From JBKBUF01 sp046290815 (GTDB lineage Bacteria; Bacteroidota; Bacteroidia; Cytophagales; Cytophagaceae): a stretch of 27,280 nt of DNA. Where the stretch lies: positions 1 through 27,280 of the forward strand of contig JBKBUF010000042.1 in the NCBI GenBank assembly GCA_046290815.1, in the 5' to 3' direction. Below are positions 16,088-24,240 of this stretch, piece after piece; position 1 is the stretch's first letter; every line of letters starts with the position of its first letter. The notes beneath the pieces were generated by a model that worked only from the letters and a program-made list of their open reading frames with translations, was not told the origin of the DNA and did not search any database. Made by a program: the position numbers and the translations under genes.

Positions 16088-17425
16088 TTGCTTGGTTCTT
16101 TTCATTTTTCTCGGAGTTTTTAATTTGTAGTAGATTATAAAACATGCTGATAAATAAAATGGCATAAGGGGGATTTTGTATCTAACCAATGTGCCAAAAT
16201 TAAAAGTCGATATTCCTACCGCAAATGCAAATGTTATGGAAAATAAAAATGAGAATTGGAGAAAGGGGTCTTGCATTATGTATTTGAAAAATTTGAATCT
16301 TGCTTTTAGAATAATGTAAAAGGTAAATAAAAAGAATCCCAAAGACTCAAAGGCCGACAAAACCATAACTATATTTCTAGATTCCCAAAGGTAGGGGCGG
16401 AATAAAGTCACCCATACAGCTTGGGGAAACTTTGATAACATTCCTAACAAACTTGCTTCATATTCTCCCAGATCATAATAGGTGCCGCCTTCCTTTTTGC
16501 TAACATAAGAAATCCATTCTGAGGTTGCTTTTGCAGTTATAGCAATGGAATTTATATTATATCGCTCGTTTTCTTCTGCAATTTCTTTGCTTAAAATGAA
16601 GCCTAACGTAATGCTGATTATAATAACCAAAGGTTTTATTGTGGTACGCAAAAATGAAGATCGGATTTTATGATTAAACAAAGTAAATGCATAAAAAAGC
16701 GCTGCTGGAATAAAACATAACAAAATGTAAATCTTAATAGAATAAAGTATGTATATGGTTAAAAGACCTATTAATATATTCCGAAAGTAATTTCTTTTAA
16801 AAATGAATATTTGCGAAAAATTGTGGTAAAGCATACAGAGAGCGCCAAAGCAGAGTGTATCTTTCATTAGGCCTGAGCCCCAAAAGAAAACAGATGGAAC
16901 AAAGAAACAGGCAAATGAAAGGCCTTTATAATAGCTGGGATACAAAGAGCATAAACTTGTATAAAGATTCCAAACGCCAATAAAGCTTATTAAAGAAAAG
17001 AAAATTCCGATTACTGTATAAGTGCTGAATGTAAATAATGAGATTAATGCTCCGATTCTAATAATAAAATAACTAGCCTTGTCATGTAAAAAATAAATAA
17101 AATGGTGTAAAGTATGTTGCTGCATCTTGATTTCGGAAAAATCTCCAAAAATCAAATGAAGTCCGTCCAGCGGGGATTCAATGAAAGTTTTGTATATACT
17201 ATTGATATCTGCATAGTACATAAAGGTATCTCCCCCAGCATAATAATAGTGGTATATCAAACCTAATGCGACTGCACCGAGAATTTTCAGGGTAAGTGCA
17301 GGAATAAAGAATTTGACAATATCTTTATTTTTGATGAACCTGTTTTTATAGATATATGCAAACAGGTAAATTATTGTTATATAGACCGGAGTTAATAATA
17401 AATCCTTAATGTCTAAAACTTCCAT
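16082..17425 (-). CDS. Polytopic membrane protein of unknown function, glycosyltransferase- or polymerase-like
   Basis: A 447-residue protein with around ten hydrophobic segments. After two N-terminal membrane helices comes a loop with YYAGGDTFMYYADI (61-74). FWGSGLMKDTLCFG follows further on, then a charged central loop (KEIAEENERYN...SKKEGGTYYDLGEYE) and NFGTLVRYKIPLMPFY near the end. The GGD loop after the first helices and the polar loops recall large membrane glycosyltransferases and O-antigen polymerase-like proteins, but I recognise no family with certainty. It is transcribed toward the polysaccharide operon, with stops sharing TTATAA, and diverges from the GT-C gene at 17596. An envelope-glycan role is a guess from context. 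Confidence 0.7.
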   Translation of the reverse strand: MEVLDIKDLLLTPVYITIIYLFAYIYKNRFIKNKDIVKFFIPALTLKILGAVALGLIYHYYYAGGDTFMYYADINSIYKTFIESPLDGLHLIFGDFSEIKMQQHTLHHFIYFLHDKASYFIIRIGALISLFTFSTYTVIGIFFSLISFIGVWNLYTSLCSLYPSYYKGLSFACFFVPSVFFWGSGLMKDTLCFGALCMLYHNFSQIFIFKRNYFRNILIGLLTIYILYSIKIYILLCFIPAALFYAFTLFNHKIRSSFLRTTIKPLVIIISITLGFILSKEIAEENERYNINSIAITAKATSEWISYVSKKEGGTYYDLGEYEASLLGMLSKFPQAVWVTLFRPYLWESRNIVMVLSAFESLGFFLFTFYIILKARFKFFKYIMQDPFLQFSFLFSITFAFAVGISTFNFGTLVRYKIPLMPFYLSACFIIYYKLKTPRKMKRTKQL

Positions 17426-17595
17426 CGAAAAAGGTGAATTTTTACCATATATATAAAACTAATTATCCTATAAATTAATATAAAGAGAATTAATTATTTA
17501 GCATAATAAAGCTGAAGTTGAAAATAATATATTTATATTAGGTTTTCTGTAATAAGTTTAGTTTTTTTTCATTTAATAGAAGGAACTAATTAATT

Positions 17596-19314
17596 GTGAT
17601 TCATAAAGGATATTCGTTTGTTGCGGTGGCCAAAGCGCAGTTTACATTGGTAAATAATAAAATTGGTTTGCATTCACTTTCCACCAGGGCCAAATTAATA
17701 TACACTTTCGCTATTCTAGTTTTTGTCAGCCTAATGGCAACTGTTATTTGGTTGTTAAATGGTAAATTCAAAACCGGAATTGATGATGCAAATATTTATT
17801 TTGTGTATATGCGTAATCTTTCTAAAGGTTATGGATTGGTTTATAATGTAGGAGGGGAAAGGGTTGAGGGTTTTACCTCATTATTGTGGACATTAATCGG
17901 AGCCACATTTTATGTATTTACTGATAATCCTGAATTTTTATTTGTATTATTAAATATCGCCCTCATCACCTACACTTTATGTAATTTAGTGTTTTATTTC
18001 TCTTCTCATTTAAATGCTAAACGACCAAACCGTTATGTTATTCTGTTTTTAGGATTATTAGCGGTAGTTCCTGGATATTTTGAATGGACGGTTCTTTCCT
18101 TGTTAGAAACAGGTCTTTGGAGTTCCATTTTAATATTATCTGTTCTGAACATACTTTCCTATAACACGGAAAATTTTAATCGTTCGAATATAAGTCTATC
18201 CGTATTGATATTTTTACTTTTGTTGTGCCGGCCAGAATCTATCTTATGGGGATTATTTTTTTCTATTGTAAGAATGACCCAGTCATTTTTATTTTTTAAA
18301 AAACCAAGCAAGATTAATTTTCTTCCAATTGTTACATTTCTAATTGTGATTTCAGCAGTGATTGGTTTTCGACTAATGTACTTCGGTTACCCGGTCCCCA
18401 ATACTTTTTATGCAAAAGTGTCTTCAGACTATATTGAGAACATTAAAAATGGTATTAAGTATCTTTACTTATATTTCATTGATTCGCCCGTTGTTATATT
18501 AATAATATCAGCAATTGCATACACTCTTTATACCTTTTTTCGAAATGGCAAAATAAATTTTCAGCTACTGTTTATTGCACTTGTGATTTTACTTACTTTT
18601 AGCATACCATTGTATACAGGGGGAGATCATTTTGGTTATAGCAGATTTATACAACCTCTTGTACCAATAATTTATTTAGCTTTGGTTCTTATTCTCCTTG
18701 ATCAAGATATTCAGCCTAACTTATATATAATTGTTACTTTTTTATTATTCTTGGTTTTTACCAGCGAAAATAGTTTAGTCAAATACTATAAACCTGAGAG
18801 GAAACTTCTATGGAACGAATGGGAAATTGCCAGAATGGGGCAAGAAAAATCAGAAAAATTAAATTCTTTTTTTGATGCTTTGCCAAGGTTGCCATCACAA
18901 GGCGTATTTACTGCAGGAGGAACAGCATATAAATATAATGGTGTTACAATTGATTTATTAGGCTTGAATAACGTGAAAATGGCACATGCAGAAACCCAAA
19001 AAGATAACAGCCTAAAGAACCATGCTGCATTTAATAAGGAAATTTTTATGGAGCAAAAGCCAGATTTATTTTGGTATGCAGGTGAATTTGTTTCAACAGC
19101 AGGTCTTGATGCCAATGAAGCAATAGTTACCTCACCGTGGCTTAGGAAGGTATTCAAACAAATTCAGGATGATGAAAAATTTAATAAAGAATATTGCCCT
19201 GTGCTTATATTTAAAAAAAATGAGACTTTGGCTTTAAAAATTTTCGCAAGTTATTCTTTTTTAAATAGTTTAGATGATAGATATTTTCAATATTCAAAAA
19301 TCCCAGTAAAATAG
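17596..19314 (+). CDS. GT-C type membrane glycosyltransferase (AftB/ArnT-like)
   Basis: A 572-residue protein with roughly ten transmembrane segments up to about residue 400 and a soluble C-terminal domain. After the first helix, GIDDANIYFVYMRNLSKGYGLVYN has the acidic pair (D63/D64) that GT-C enzymes use for catalysis. GERVEGFTSLLW (87-98), FGYPVPNTFYAKV and GGDHFGYSRFIQP are the pattern seen in actinobacterial AftB-like arabinofuranosyltransferases and related bacterial proteins. Such enzymes transfer sugars from polyprenyl-phosphate donors outside the cytoplasm. The start is GTG at 17596, chosen for the AAGGAAC ribosome-binding site about ten bases upstream. The DPM1-like gene at 19879 could make its donor. 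The acceptor is unknown. Confidence 0.78.
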   Translation: MIHKGYSFVAVAKAQFTLVNNKIGLHSLSTRAKLIYTFAILVFVSLMATVIWLLNGKFKTGIDDANIYFVYMRNLSKGYGLVYNVGGERVEGFTSLLWTLIGATFYVFTDNPEFLFVLLNIALITYTLCNLVFYFSSHLNAKRPNRYVILFLGLLAVVPGYFEWTVLSLLETGLWSSILILSVLNILSYNTENFNRSNISLSVLIFLLLLCRPESILWGLFFSIVRMTQSFLFFKKPSKINFLPIVTFLIVISAVIGFRLMYFGYPVPNTFYAKVSSDYIENIKNGIKYLYLYFIDSPVVILIISAIAYTLYTFFRNGKINFQLLFIALVILLTFSIPLYTGGDHFGYSRFIQPLVPIIYLALVLILLDQDIQPNLYIIVTFLLFLVFTSENSLVKYYKPERKLLWNEWEIARMGQEKSEKLNSFFDALPRLPSQGVFTAGGTAYKYNGVTIDLLGLNNVKMAHAETQKDNSLKNHAAFNKEIFMEQKPDLFWYAGEFVSTAGLDANEAIVTSPWLRKVFKQIQDDEKFNKEYCPVLIFKKNETLALKIFASYSFLNSLDDRYFQYSKIPVK

Positions 19315-19377
19315 ACGATTTTAATGCTTTAAATTATCTAAGCGAATTTAAACTTTAATTTAGCAATTTGAATTTAT

Positions 19378-19851
19378 ATGACCACCCCTGTTAAACTCGA
19401 CCCCATCGACCGCCAGATACTTGAAAAACTTCAGGCGAATGCTAAAATTACTAATTCTCAATTAGCTTTAGAGGTGGGGCTAAGTCCTGCTCCTACCTTG
19501 GAAAGGGTAAGAAAACTGGAGAATGCAGGATTAATAAAAAGTTATCATGCCCAGGTTGATACTGAAAAGCTGGGTTTGGGAGTTGGTATTTTTATTTTGA
19601 TTTCCCTGTCTAGCCATAAGAAAAATCAGATAAAATCATTTGTTGAAAAAATGAATGCTATTCCGGAAGTGATCGAATGTCACCACATTACCGGTCAGGG
19701 TGATTTTTTGCTTAAAGTTCTTACAAAAGATATAGCTTCTTATCAGGAATTGATTCTTGAAAAATTAGTGGACGTGGAGGAGATTGGTAACATGCAATCT
19801 ATGGTTATTCTTTCTACGTTTAAGCAAACTAAAGTGATGCCTATTATATAA
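19378..19851 (+). CDS. Lrp/AsnC-family transcriptional regulator
   Basis: A 157-residue DNA-binding regulator. Residues 8-57 form the winged helix-turn-helix (LDPIDRQILEKLQ, TNSQLALEVGLSP, RVRKLENAGLI). Residues from about 69 to 150 form the RAM/AsnC effector domain with VIECHHITGQGDFLLKV, the usual amino-acid-binding turn. Family members form octamers that sense amino acids and wrap DNA, and most regulate themselves and neighbours. It follows the GT-C gene by 63 bp and precedes the DPM1-like gene by 27 bp. It may control the adjacent envelope genes, but a genome-wide amino-acid role is equally possible. The start is strong because the HTH begins at residue 8. Confidence 0.92.
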   Translation: MTTPVKLDPIDRQILEKLQANAKITNSQLALEVGLSPAPTLERVRKLENAGLIKSYHAQVDTEKLGLGVGIFILISLSSHKKNQIKSFVEKMNAIPEVIECHHITGQGDFLLKVLTKDIASYQELILEKLVDVEEIGNMQSMVILSTFKQTKVMPII

Positions 19852-19878
19852 CCCTTAAAATATCTTCCGATTAAGGCT

Positions 19879-20598
19879 ATGCAGGTAAAAAAGCTTTCTG
19901 TAATTATTCCGGCTTTTAATGAGTTTGCTACTATTTACAGATTGCTGGTAAAGGTGAAGAATGTCAATCTGATAGAAAATATTCAAAAGGAAATAGTCAT
20001 TATAGATGATTTTTCTATTGATGATACTGCTGGAGAAGTTCTCAGATTTGTTGATCAGAATCCGGAAATCGAAATCAAATTTTTAAAGCAATCTTTTAAT
20101 CAGGGAAAGGGCGCTGCTGTACAAAAGGGGATAATTAATGCTACAGGTGATGTAATAGTGATTCAGGACGCAGATCTTGAGTATGATCCTGAAGAATATA
20201 ATTTAATGCTAAAGCCTATAGTGGATGGCTATGCCGATGCAGTGTATGGATCCCGATTTGTCGGTGGTAAACCACATCGGGTACTATTTTTCTTTCACTC
20301 CATTGGAAATAAGTTTCTGACATTTTTATCAAATATTTTTACAGATCTTAACCTGACTGATATAGAAACCTGTTATAAAATGATCAGGACAGATATTTTG
20401 AAGAAGTTAATCTTACAGGAAAAAAGATTTGGATTTGAACCTGAGGTAACCGCTAAACTGGCAAAAGTTCCTGGAATTCGTATATATGAAGTTGGTATCT
20501 CTTACTATGGAAGGACTTACAGTGAAGGAAAGAAAATAAACTGGAAGGATGGATTCAGGGCACTATATTGCATAGTAAGGTACAATGTATTTGATTAG
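19879..20598 (+). CDS. Polyprenyl-phosphate glycosyltransferase, DPM1-like GT2
   Basis: A 239-residue soluble GT2 enzyme: VIIPAFNE (8-15), IIDDFSIDDT (41-50), FNQGKGAAVQKGI (73-85), the DxD-bearing QDADLEYDPEEY (96-107) and AVYGSRFVGG (121-130). This set is that of dolichol-phosphate mannosyltransferase and its bacterial relatives, which move a sugar from a nucleotide to undecaprenyl phosphate on the cytoplasmic side. It lacks the C-terminal membrane helices of GtrB/ArnC proteins, though hydrophobic stretches may still bind the membrane. The product would be a donor for a GT-C enzyme such as the one at 17596. Its stop directly abuts the stop of the convergent TPR gene. Confidence 0.88.
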   Translation: MQVKKLSVIIPAFNEFATIYRLLVKVKNVNLIENIQKEIVIIDDFSIDDTAGEVLRFVDQNPEIEIKFLKQSFNQGKGAAVQKGIINATGDVIVIQDADLEYDPEEYNLMLKPIVDGYADAVYGSRFVGGKPHRVLFFFHSIGNKFLTFLSNIFTDLNLTDIETCYKMIRTDILKKLILQEKRFGFEPEVTAKLAKVPGIRIYEVGISYYGRTYSEGKKINWKDGFRALYCIVRYNVFD

Positions 20599-21801
20599 TT
20601 ATTTCTTTGCAGATTCTTTCTTCTTGTCTTTTTGCTTTGGAGGATCCAGGTAGTTTTTCGCCTCTTTATACAAAGCGTCTTTTTTCTCCGCTTTTTTTAA
20701 TATTGTCTTGTAGTATTTTTTTGCCGTCTCAACATCTTTTTCCTGATCGGCCATTTGTGCTAAATTAGCCAGACTGCTGAAGTAATAATAAGAATCAGTT
20801 GCTCCGATCTTTTCAGAATAAATAATCATTTGCTGAAAATAACTCTTAGCCTTTATATTGTCTTTGTAAGTAAACCTGTAAATATTGCCTAAGAAATAAG
20901 TAGCATATCTGGCAGCTCTTTCTTCATAGCCAGGATATCCCTTTTCAAGTTTTTCCAAAATGGAAAGTGAACTTACTTCTGCTTCTGATCTTTGCCCTGT
21001 TACAAATGCAAGCATTGCATACATTCTATGGAAATATGGATTGTCAGGAAAAGTACTTGCAAGATAGCGGGCTACTGGAAAAGCTTTGTGATAATCTTCT
21101 TCTTCCAGGTAATAAATTCTCATAAGGAAATACTGTGCTTCGGTCCGGGTATAAAAAGCATTATAAGAAACCTCCTTTAGCTGTTTTAAACCCAACTGTT
21201 TGTCTCCATTAGGAAAGAATGCCATCAAAGGACGTAGGATAGGATACTCTTCTTTAATCCATACTTCATAGTAATTGAATAAGGCTTTGCCAAAAAGAAA
21301 TTCTGGACTTAAGTCATTGTTGTCCCCAAACTTGCTGAGGTAATGCAATGCTTCTTTGCCTTCCATGGCTGCCTTGCTGTATTTTTTTCTGGCTTCTCCA
21401 TATAGCCTTCCTTTAAAACCATGCGCCGCTGCAAGAAAAAATGCAGCTTCATAATTATTTTTGTCGTTATCTTTATATAGCTTTTCAGCAACGGCGATGC
21501 TTGAATCTATATATGCAATAAAAGTATTGTCATACTTTTCGATATCAGTGTTAGGCATTATTTTCCACCATGCACTTAAAGCCATAAGAAAGTACGGCAT
21601 AGGATGCCAGGGATATCTTTGTTTTAATTCCAAAAACTTAGCCTCTGCAATGTCAAACTTGAAGTTGTACATGGCATTCACAGCCTCTGTAGATTCCATC
21701 TGAATATTCTCGTCAGCCAAAAGCATTTTTGGTGCATATTGGGCGCGGGCTCCCGCCATGGCAGTAAACAGAAAGAAAATTATTAATACTACTCGCTGCA
21801 T
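20599..21801 (-). CDS. Secreted or periplasmic TPR-repeat protein of unknown function
   Basis: A 400-residue protein. The first 20 residues form a signal peptide (basic start, VVLIIFFLFTAMAG core) with cleavage likely after A18-R-A20 and before Q21. The rest is helical with TPR-like pairs, for example AMYNFKFDIAEAKFLELKQRYP, YLEEEDYHKAFPVARYLASTFPDNPYFH and AQMADQEKDVETAKKYYKTILKKAEKK. The C-terminus is lysine-rich. It resembles other exported TPR proteins common in Bacteroidota, which act as scaffolds in the envelope; no specific function can be assigned. It is transcribed away from the M42 peptidase gene and converges on the DPM1-like gene with no gap. Confidence 0.82.
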   Translation of the reverse strand: MQRVVLIIFFLFTAMAGARAQYAPKMLLADENIQMESTEAVNAMYNFKFDIAEAKFLELKQRYPWHPMPYFLMALSAWWKIMPNTDIEKYDNTFIAYIDSSIAVAEKLYKDNDKNNYEAAFFLAAAHGFKGRLYGEARKKYSKAAMEGKEALHYLSKFGDNNDLSPEFLFGKALFNYYEVWIKEEYPILRPLMAFFPNGDKQLGLKQLKEVSYNAFYTRTEAQYFLMRIYYLEEEDYHKAFPVARYLASTFPDNPYFHRMYAMLAFVTGQRSEAEVSSLSILEKLEKGYPGYEERAARYATYFLGNIYRFTYKDNIKAKSYFQQMIIYSEKIGATDSYYYFSSLANLAQMADQEKDVETAKKYYKTILKKAEKKDALYKEAKNYLDPPKQKDKKKESAKK

Positions 21802-22081
21802 TTGATGCTCTTTAGTGGTAAAATATAATGAATTATCCTGATAACGGCGAAATATATCGTTTTGGTTTACTTCATTCTTGATTATAGCTTAACAAATACT
21901 GTTCCTGAAAAATCCTATTTTTTAGTTTATTATCCGAAAACAATTTCAAAATGCCAAAATAGATACTGATCACGCTAGTATTCAAATGGTTTTAACTTAC
22001 ATAGGTAAAGTATGGTCTTTTAAGATAATTAGTTTTAATTTACAAAATCTTATTTACATCTGGTCATATATAAATTTAATT

Positions 22082-22993
22082 ATGAATCTGTTACACCAAC
22101 TTTGCGCCATTCACGGACCATCAGGTAATGAAATCCGGGTGAAGGAGTTTATTATTGATTATGTCAAAAAAAATAGTCCAGGCTGGAAGGTGGTGCCCCA
22201 ACTGGTGATGAATGAAGACCTGCAGGACTGCCTGATGTTAGTATTTGGAAGGCCACGGACAGCCATATTTGCACACATGGATAGTATAGGATTTACTGTG
22301 CGTTACAATAATGAACTGATCAATATTGGTTCGCCGGAAGTAAAGCATGGGTATAAACTGAAAGGATGGGATTCTAAAGGAGAAATACATTGTACTATTA
22401 ATGTAGGCGATGAGGATTTTCCTACCTGTGATTACTTTAGAGAGATAGACAGGGGAACCGAACTGGTATATGAATGCGACTTCAGAGAAACAGAAGAATA
22501 TGTGCAGTCTTGTTATCTGGACAATCGGCTGGGTGTATACAATGCTTTGAAAGTTGCAGAAACATTAGAAAACGGAATAATTGCTTTCTCATGCTGGGAA
22601 GAGCACGGCGGTGGTACGGTAGCCTATCTTGCAAAATACATCTATGAAAAACTACACGTAAAACAGGCGCTTATTTCTGATATTACGTGGGCTACAGATG
22701 GAGTGCAGGCAGGCAAGGGGGTTGCTATTTCTATGCGTGACAGAAGTATTCCAAGAAGAAACTTTGTGAATCGCATTATCTCTCTGGCGCACCATTCCGG
22801 TGTGCCGTTCCAGTTGGAAGTAGAAGGCTCGGGAGGAAGTGATGGTAAAGAATTACAATCATCACCTTATCCTTTTGATTGGTGTTTCATAGGAGCACCG
22901 GAGGAGAATGTCCATTCTCCGGATGAAAAGGTTTTTAAGTCAGATATTCATTCAATGATAAATTTGTATAAGTACCTTATGGAACAATTGTAA
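22082..22993 (+). CDS. M42-family metallopeptidase (glutamyl/deblocking aminopeptidase-like)
   Basis: A cytoplasmic di-metal peptidase of 303 residues from the ATG at 22082. An upstream in-frame ATG at 21986 would add 32 hydrophobic residues not found in the family, whereas MNLLHQLCAIHGPSGNE is the usual M42 start. Metal ligands and catalytic residues are visible: H65 and D67 in AHMDS, bridging D147 in YLDNR, E173/E174 in WEEHG, D200 in ISDI and H278 in VHSPDE. It trims short peptides or N-terminal residues. At about 300 residues it is shorter than typical M42 proteins (about 350). It lies 7 bp before hpt and probably shares its transcript. Confidence 0.82.
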   Translation: MNLLHQLCAIHGPSGNEIRVKEFIIDYVKKNSPGWKVVPQLVMNEDLQDCLMLVFGRPRTAIFAHMDSIGFTVRYNNELINIGSPEVKHGYKLKGWDSKGEIHCTINVGDEDFPTCDYFREIDRGTELVYECDFRETEEYVQSCYLDNRLGVYNALKVAETLENGIIAFSCWEEHGGGTVAYLAKYIYEKLHVKQALISDITWATDGVQAGKGVAISMRDRSIPRRNFVNRIISLAHHSGVPFQLEVEGSGGSDGKELQSSPYPFDWCFIGAPEENVHSPDEKVFKSDIHSMINLYKYLMEQL

Positions 22994-23000
22994 TCATTAT

Positions 23001-23540
23001 ATGTCTACTATAAGCATTCAGGATAGAAGTTTCGGACTGTTTCTTTCTTCTGAACAGATACATACAAAAATTGACACATTGGCATCTGAAATAAGCACAG
23101 ATTATAAGGATAAAGATCCTGTATTTGTTGTAGTATTAAATGGAGCATTCTTATTTGCATCTTTTCTTATTTCAAGACTAAAATTTCCCTGCAGGGTTTC
23201 TTTCATCAGGGTAAATTCCTATAAGGGGACGAGTTCCTCTGGGGAAATTCAGAAAGTATTTGGTATGGATGAAGAATTGGAGGGTGAGCATGTTATTCTT
23301 GTTGACGATATTGTAGATACAGGATTAACTATGAAAGAAGTGAAGGAAGAAATTTTAAAACTTAAACCTGCATCTGTGGAGATTGCATGTCTTGTTTCCA
23401 AACCCGAATCCCACAAGAGAGCAATAGATGTCCGATATATTGGGTTTGAGATCCCAAATAGATTTATAGTGGGTTTCGGATTGGATTATAACGGGTACGG
23501 CAGAAACCTGAATGATATTTATGTGATTAATTACCCCTGA
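23001..23540 (+). CDS. hpt: Hypoxanthine phosphoribosyltransferase
   Basis: A 179-residue type I phosphoribosyltransferase for purine salvage; it joins hypoxanthine or guanine to PRPP, giving IMP or GMP. The PRPP loop VILVDDIVDTGLT (98-110) is complete. VVVLNGAFLFASFL and the RVNSYKGTSSSGE flexible loop (71-82) are characteristic of bacterial Hpt. Length is normal. It begins 7 bp after the M42 peptidase gene. The order hpt-adk-obgE, found here, is common in Bacteroidota. Confidence 0.93.
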   Translation: MSTISIQDRSFGLFLSSEQIHTKIDTLASEISTDYKDKDPVFVVVLNGAFLFASFLISRLKFPCRVSFIRVNSYKGTSSSGEIQKVFGMDEELEGEHVILVDDIVDTGLTMKEVKEEILKLKPASVEIACLVSKPESHKRAIDVRYIGFEIPNRFIVGFGLDYNGYGRNLNDIYVINYP

Positions 23541-23555
23541 ACTAAAAAAAATAAG

Positions 23556-23563
23556 TAATTTTG
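23556..23563 (+). promoter_or_regulatory. Bacteroidota-type -7 element before adk
   Basis: TAATTTTG fits TAnnTTTG exactly and lies 27 bp upstream of the adk ATG in the 50-bp gap after hpt, giving an expected start around 23570. No good -33 TTTG is seen at the right distance, so the promoter may be weak or the match fortuitous. Confidence 0.5.
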
Positions 23564-23590
23564 CCCCCTTAACTTAAAAACCTCATTGTT

Positions 23591-24166
23591 ATGCTCAATA
23601 TTATACTTTTCGGTCCTCCTTATGCAGGAAAAGGCACCCAAAGCCAGAATATTATAGAAAAATATAACCTTATTCATCTTTCTACAGGAGATTTATTGAG
23701 AGCGGAGATGAAAGAAGGTACTGAACTTGGAAAAAGTGCACAGCAATATATCAATAACGGATTGTTAGTGCCGGATGAAGTGGTAATCGGTATGATTGAC
23801 AATAAAATTAAATCTAACCTTAAAGCTAACGGATTTATTTTCGATGGTTTTCCAAGAACAGTACCTCAGGCAGGTTCATTGGATCAGATATGCACATTGA
23901 ATGGTCTTGAGATAAACGGAGTTATAGGTCTTACAGTTGATAGTGAAGAATTAACTAAAAGAGCAGTGCTAAGAGGGCAGACCAGTGGAAGAGCAGATGA
24001 TAAAGATCCTGCTGTTATCAGTAAAAGAATTGCTGTATATCAGGATGAGACAGCACCTGTAGCAAATTACTATGCAAAGAAAGCCAAATATTATGAGGTG
24101 GATGGAATGGGAACCATCGAGCAGGTGTTTGCAGATATATGTAAAATTATAGAAAAAATTAAGTAG
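23591..24166 (+). CDS. adk: Adenylate kinase
   Basis: A 191-residue nucleoside monophosphate kinase that interconverts ATP + AMP and 2 ADP. The P-loop GPPYAGKGT (8-16), the AMP-site STGDLLRAEM (31-40) and DGFPRT (85-90), and the short LID region RGQTSGRADD (128-137) are all present. The short LID without cysteines puts it in the small-LID class. The P-loop carries tyrosine (Y11) where adenylate kinases usually have glycine; the rest is canonical. It has its own candidate promoter element 27 bp upstream and is followed by obgE after 69 bp. Confidence 0.95.
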   Translation: MLNIILFGPPYAGKGTQSQNIIEKYNLIHLSTGDLLRAEMKEGTELGKSAQQYINNGLLVPDEVVIGMIDNKIKSNLKANGFIFDGFPRTVPQAGSLDQICTLNGLEINGVIGLTVDSEELTKRAVLRGQTSGRADDKDPAVISKRIAVYQDETAPVANYYAKKAKYYEVDGMGTIEQVFADICKIIEKIK

Positions 24167-24240
24167 CCAGTATCAGGTATGCTGATGGCAGTTGCTGCCT
24201 TCTGCCTACTGTCTACTGCTTACTACCTGCTGAAAATGGC
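24166..24240 (+). repeat. Degenerate 7-bp tandem repeat within a larger inverted repeat before obgE
   Basis: From 24185 to about 24233 the sequence falls into seven heptads: ATGGCAG, TTGCTGC, CTTCTGC, CTACTGT, CTACTGC, TTACTAC and CTGCTGA, with core CTACTGC. The upstream part (GCCAG..TCAGGTA, 24166-24179) is roughly the reverse complement of the downstream end (TACCTG..TGGC, 24224-24240). An inner hairpin, GGCAG-TTG-CTGCC, lies at 24187-24199. The obgE ATG (24236-24238) is in the outer arm. Such heptad arrays are known as intergenic repeats in other bacteria; an effect on obgE translation is possible. Confidence 0.6.

Noticed and set aside
17426..17595. TATATTTA in the divergent gap before the GT-C gene as a promoter element
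   Set aside because: It misses the final G of TAnnTTTG and has no -33 partner at suitable spacing in a very AT-rich stretch, so chance is likely.
18786..19157. 123-codon open frame on the minus strand inside the GT-C gene
   Set aside because: It lies wholly within a well-supported gene, has no recognisable domain and no upstream signals; it is an antisense shadow.
21986..22081. In-frame upstream ATG adding 32 residues to the M42 peptidase
   Set aside because: The added segment is hydrophobic without family similarity, and the typical M42 N-terminus begins at 22082.
21802..22081. 280-bp divergent intergenic region searched for promoters, small genes and RNA
   Set aside because: No TAnnTTTG element on either strand, no convincing dyad and no plausible small coding frame was found; it should contain promoters, but I could not place them.
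24185..24233. Heptad array considered as a CRISPR or direct-repeat locus
   Set aside because: The units are 7 bp with no spacers, so it is a simple degenerate tandem repeat.
24179..24235. In-frame N-terminal extension of ObgE resembling a signal peptide
   Set aside because: It is encoded by the heptad tandem repeat; ObgE is cytoplasmic and its conserved N-terminus starts at 24236.
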